Source of the DNA: Prevotella sp.
Lineage (GTDB): Bacteria > Bacteroidota > Bacteroidia > Bacteroidales > Bacteroidaceae
Length of the DNA stretch: 64,000 nucleotides
Assembly: GCA_015060535.1 (NCBI GenBank)
Contig: SUYH01000014.1
Coordinates: 1 to 64,000 of the forward strand
Direction of reading: 5' to 3'
In this document: piece by piece, positions 60,837-64,000 of the stretch
How positions within the stretch are numbered: the first letter of the stretch is position 1
Layout of the letters: every line of letters starts with the position of its first letter
Made by a program: the position numbers and the translations under genes
The notes under the pieces: model-generated
The model's input: the letters and a program-made list of their open reading frames with translations, nothing else
The model's database searches: none
What the model was told of the DNA's origin: nothing

Positions 60837-61616
60837 ATGAAAAAGATATTTTTATTATTTGCCACAGTATGCGCGCTGGTAGCCTGCGATCCTACTTCTG
60901 AGGATATTGGCAATGGTGCTGCCATTACCATCGACGAGCTGAAGGCCATGACCAGCGTCACTGTGAACAAGGCAGATGACGGCCTTAATGGTAATGTTAT
61001 CACATGTAAAACCTCAGCACCTGTGAATGCCAAGTGGACATTCAAACCCTCTGCTGGTCCTGGCAAGGATGTTGTCAGCTATGGTGTCGTCAAGAAGATG
61101 GCCATCGATGATTATATCGTCACCCTGACAGCACTCTGTGCAGATGGTACCGAACTGAAGATCGACTATCCCATCAGCTGCCAGAAGGTCACCGACCCAT
61201 TGGTTAAGGTATACCTGTATGGTGAAGATCCCACGATGGAGCCACCCTTTACACCAAATTCTTGGGATATGGGCCAGCTGCGTTTCAGCGATTTTGAGGG
61301 AGCTTATCTGCCTTATCTCTCCGACGAGGTTTATGAGAACCTCACCACCATCATCTTTGTTATTGCAGAGGCCACCGACGACTGTAAGGTAGCCATTTCA
61401 AACGGTTGGTGGGGCAACTGGTACTACGATACAAATCCCTGGTCAGGAACTCCAAAATCCGTAAAGCCGGGCTTGTTCGAAGTAACCATCAACGATGCCA
61501 TCAACAGAGAATGCTCGCGTAAATATAAGGACGAAGATCCTGCTGGCGGTAAGGACCTCGCACTTATGGTTGTCGGAGGTAGCTGTACTATCAGAGCCGT
61601 CTACTATGAGGAATAA
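60837..61616 (+). CDS. SusE-like surface lipoprotein
   Basis: This 259-residue lipoprotein (lipobox LVAC, C19) is third in the SusC-SusD operon. It has a PKD-like β-domain (about 30-125, VNAKWTFKPSAGPGKDVVSYGVV) and a C-terminal domain with aromatic clusters (GWWGNWYYDTNPW) suited to carbohydrate binding. Such proteins capture the substrate at the surface. The family match is by position and architecture. A strong terminator follows at 61671-61717. Confidence 0.75.
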   Translation: MKKIFLLFATVCALVACDPTSEDIGNGAAITIDELKAMTSVTVNKADDGLNGNVITCKTSAPVNAKWTFKPSAGPGKDVVSYGVVKKMAIDDYIVTLTALCADGTELKIDYPISCQKVTDPLVKVYLYGEDPTMEPPFTPNSWDMGQLRFSDFEGAYLPYLSDEVYENLTTIIFVIAEATDDCKVAISNGWWGNWYYDTNPWSGTPKSVKPGLFEVTINDAINRECSRKYKDEDPAGGKDLALMVVGGSCTIRAVYYEE

Positions 61617-61670
61617 TAATGCAGATTTAGATTCATCATTTTGTTTTATTAGCAGATTATGACTCTGATT

Positions 61671-61717
61671 GGGAGGATGCCACGTAGCGTTACGCGACAT
61701 CCTCTCTCCTTTTTTTG
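61671..61717 (+). terminator. Terminator of the Sus-like operon
   Basis: GGGAGGATG and CATCCTCTC pair, with an inner CGTAGCGTTACG hairpin, followed by TTTTTTT. Confidence 0.8.
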
Positions 61718-61722
61718 TAAAT

Positions 61723-61750
61723 TTCTTCATTCTTCATTCTTCATTCTTCA
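61723..61750. repeat. TTCTTCA heptamer repeat, four copies
   Basis: Exact TTCTTCA x4 between the terminator and the topoisomerase promoter (TACCTTCG, 61761-61768). It occupies the -33 region. Confidence 0.75.
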
Positions 61751-61777
61751 CTTTTTTTCGTACCTTCGCAGCCGATT

Positions 61778-63721
61778 ATGATAGTATGTATCGCTGAGAA
61801 ACCCAGTGTGGCAAGGGATATAGCACGCATTATCGGTGCTAACAGCTCACACGAAGGGTATATGGAAGGTAACGGTTTTCAGGTGACCTGGACATTCGGT
61901 CATCTGTGTACGCTGAAGGAACCCCACGACTACACCCCGATGTGGCGCTCGTGGAGTCTGTCGTCGCTCCCTATGATTCCCGAGCGCTTCGGCATCAAGC
62001 TGATTGACGATGCGGGCATCAAGAAACAGTTTGCCATCATCGAAGGACTTATGCAGAAGGCTGAGCGCATCGTAAACTGTGGTGACGCGGGTCAGGAGGG
62101 AGAACTCATCCAGCGGTGGGTGATGCAGAAGGCTGGGGCGAAATGTCCCGTTAGCCGTCTGTGGATATCGTCGATGACCGACGAGGCCATCCGCGAGGGT
62201 TTCCAGAATCTGAAAGACCAGGCCGACTACCAACCGCTCTATCTGGCTGGACTCTCACGTGCCATCGGTGACTGGCTACTGGGTATGAACTGCACCCGAC
62301 TCTACACCCTGCGCTACGGACAAAACCGACAGGTGCTGTCGATAGGTCGTGTGCAAACGCCCACCCTCGCACTCATCGTGAACCGCCAGAAAGAGATCGA
62401 CAACTTCAAGCCAGAGCCTTACTGGGTACTAGCGACCGTCTATCGCGACACCACGTTTACGGCAACGAAGGGCAAGTTCACCAAGAAGGAGGAAGGTGAA
62501 GAGGCTTTCAAGACCATTGAGGGCAAGCCGTTCACCGTGACGAAGATCGAGAAGAAAGAAGGCAAGGAACAGCCTCCCCAGCTCTACGATCTGACGTCGC
62601 TGCAAGTAGACTGCAACCGCAAGTTCGGATTCTCTGCAGAGATGACGCTGAACCTGATACAAAGCCTCTACGAGAAGAAATACACCACCTATCCGCGTGT
62701 GGATACACAATACCTATCGGACGATATCTATCCCAAATGTCCGCAGACGCTCAATGGCCTCTACCAGACGAAGTTTGCTGGTGTACCCGTCTATGCGGAA
62801 TTCATCAAACCCATTGGTGGCAAGGCGCTGAAGAAGACGAAGCGCGTCTTCGATACGTCGAAGGTGACCGACCACCATGCTATCATCCCTACTGGCGTCA
62901 TTCCCCAGAATCTCAGCGATCTGGAGCAGAAAGTCTTCGACCTTGTGGCTCGTCGCTTCATCGGTGTCTTCCTGCCCGATTGCAAGTTTTCTACGACGAC
63001 CGTATTGGGCGAAGTAACTAGTACGCCTAGTCCGACTAGTAATACTAGAGAAACTAGCATCGAATTCAAAGTTACTGGCAAGGAAATCCTTGATCCGGGA
63101 TGGCGCGTCGTCAGGGAAAAGACGCAGAAACAAGAAGAAGATGATGCGCACCAATCGTCTGGCGATGACGACGAGAAGAAGCAGGATGATGAAGAGCGCA
63201 CCCTACCCACCTTCGTCAAAGGCGAGTCGGGCGACCACAAGCCCACGCTGACGGAGAAGATGACCACACCCCCGCCCTACTACAATGAAGCCTCGCTGCT
63301 GCGCGCTATGGAGACAGCGGGTAAGTTCGTTGAGGACGAGACGCTGCGTGCCGCCATGAAGGAGAACGGCATCGGACGACCATCATCACGAGCCTCCATC
63401 ATCGAGACGCTGTTCAAGCGCCATTATATCCGTCGTGAGCGCAAGCGACTGGTGGCCACTCCTACGGGCATCGAACTGATAGACCTCATCCGCGAGGAAC
63501 TGCTGAAGAGTTGCGAGCTGACGGGTATCTGGGAGAAGAAGCTCCGAGATATCGAGCACCAGCAGTACGATGCCCAGCAGTTCATCAACGAGCTGAAACA
63601 ACAGGTATCTGAAATCATTCGCGACGTGATGCAAGACCCCACCAACCGCCGCATCACCATCACCCCCGATGAACAGCAGAAGAAGGGTAAGAAGAAACCC
63701 AAGGGGGGCGACACGCAATAA
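61778..63721 (+). CDS. topB: DNA topoisomerase III (type IA)
   Basis: This 647-residue type IA topoisomerase relaxes or decatenates DNA. The Toprim domain starts MIVCIAEKPSVARDIA and has the acidic metal triad region NCGDAGQEGELI (E105-D-x-D type). The active-site Tyr is in YTTYPRVDTQYL (about 305-316). LSIGRVQTPTLALIV is the family box. Near residue 415-428 an ACTAGT-encoded VTSTPSPTSNTRETS insert lies in a β-hairpin, and an acidic Asp/Glu-rich insert follows (450-475). No C-terminal zinc fingers are present, as in TopB; the basic tail is KKGKKKPKGG. Confidence 0.9.
   Translation: MIVCIAEKPSVARDIARIIGANSSHEGYMEGNGFQVTWTFGHLCTLKEPHDYTPMWRSWSLSSLPMIPERFGIKLIDDAGIKKQFAIIEGLMQKAERIVNCGDAGQEGELIQRWVMQKAGAKCPVSRLWISSMTDEAIREGFQNLKDQADYQPLYLAGLSRAIGDWLLGMNCTRLYTLRYGQNRQVLSIGRVQTPTLALIVNRQKEIDNFKPEPYWVLATVYRDTTFTATKGKFTKKEEGEEAFKTIEGKPFTVTKIEKKEGKEQPPQLYDLTSLQVDCNRKFGFSAEMTLNLIQSLYEKKYTTYPRVDTQYLSDDIYPKCPQTLNGLYQTKFAGVPVYAEFIKPIGGKALKKTKRVFDTSKVTDHHAIIPTGVIPQNLSDLEQKVFDLVARRFIGVFLPDCKFSTTTVLGEVTSTPSPTSNTRETSIEFKVTGKEILDPGWRVVREKTQKQEEDDAHQSSGDDDEKKQDDEERTLPTFVKGESGDHKPTLTEKMTTPPPYYNEASLLRAMETAGKFVEDETLRAAMKENGIGRPSSRASIIETLFKRHYIRRERKRLVATPTGIELIDLIREELLKSCELTGIWEKKLRDIEHQQYDAQQFINELKQQVSEIIRDVMQDPTNRRITITPDEQQKKGKKKPKGGDTQ
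63017..63058. repeat. ACTAGT 9-bp repeat inside topB
   Basis: ACTAGT, CCTAGT, ACTAGT, ACTAGA, ACTAGC at exact 9-bp spacing, coding Thr-Ser, Pro-Ser, Thr-Ser, Thr-Arg and Thr-Ser. It is the same unit as in sprA. Confidence 0.82.
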
Positions 63722-63752
63722 ATCACACACCCCCGCCGTTATATTAAACGGT

Positions 63753-64000
63753 ATGCGCAAAAAACTGCAACTGATATGGCTGACTATCGTAGCCCTTGTC
63801 CTGACGGGATGTGGGGCTGACCAGGCATTGAAGAAAGGCGACAAACTGTATGCCTTGGGCGAATATCACGACGCAGCAGCGCAGTACAAGAAAGCCTACT
63901 CGCAGACGCCCGCCAAGGAGCGCGCGCTACGCGGACAACGGGCGCTGAAGATGGCAGAGTGCTATCGTCGCATCAACTACACACAGAAGGCCATCGCTGC
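63753..64000 (+). CDS. porE: Type IX secretion protein PorE, N-terminal part
   Basis: An open frame from the ATG at 63753 runs off the right edge. The start MRKKLQLIWLTIVALVLTGC is a lipoprotein signal (lipobox LTGC), then ADQALKKGDKLYALGEYHDA and AAQYKKAYSQTPAKERALRG with MAECYRRINYTQKA, a TPR pair. This matches the N-terminus of PorE (PG1058-like, TPR/β-propeller/OmpA), which tethers the type IX ring to peptidoglycan. The rest of the protein is outside the window. The gap after topB is 31 bp. Confidence 0.72.
   Translation, partial: MRKKLQLIWLTIVALVLTGCGADQALKKGDKLYALGEYHDAAAQYKKAYSQTPAKERALRGQRALKMAECYRRINYTQKAIA

Overview
The window reads as a chromosomal segment of a Bacteroidales bacterium, most likely Prevotella or a close relative. 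The evidence is a SusC/SusD pair, type IX secretion genes (porU, porV, sprA, porE), a DUF4492-cydAB cluster, TPR-AraC and GH43 proteins, and many promoters of the Bacteroidetes form TTTG-N19/20-TAnnTTTG. No rRNA, tRNA or CRISPR array was seen.

The left 0-19 kb is accessory DNA. It begins with phage-like genes (a cut-off HNH endonuclease and a WYL_2-like protein), a coiled-coil protein behind a strongly structured leader, and a YoeB-type toxin-antitoxin pair. A type I-like methylase/specificity pair without a translocase subunit follows (4095-7281). Next to it an operon of small secreted proteins (13791 down to 7350, minus strand) is split by a complete 4,794-bp IS1595-type transposon (8252-13045). 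This element has matching terminal inverted repeats and a perfect 8-bp target duplication (TAAAATTT). It carries a single-chain restriction-methylation-specificity protein, a small HTH protein, a membrane protein and a 50-codon ORF as passengers. Removing the element and one duplication restores the signal peptide of the interrupted gene. A lone nucleotidyltransferase, a 727-residue surface lipoprotein and a membrane-anchored TPR-AraC regulator complete this part. REP-like G/C-rich repeats lie between many of these genes.

The 19-46 kb part is mostly housekeeping: two glycosyltransferases, guanine deaminase, a promoter-to-terminator non-coding RNA candidate (21859-22183), FAH hydrolase-porU-porV-ispF, a SemiSWEET-GH43 operon, purN-mutY, dacB, nadB, ruvA-sprA and diaminopimelate dehydrogenase. 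PorU, PorV, SprA and PorE are all parts of the type IX secretion machine, spread over four loci here.

The 46-64 kb part holds a histidine-type phosphatase, a Fic protein with an in-frame 12-bp tandem repeat, a tolC-hlyD-permease-permease exporter operon with no ATPase gene, the cytochrome bd operon, a SusC-SusD-lipoprotein uptake operon, a topoisomerase III and the start of porE.

The window is also rich in short interspersed tandem repeats: heptamers in intergenic DNA and inside cydA, and an ACTAGT-based 9-bp unit inside both sprA and the topoisomerase gene.
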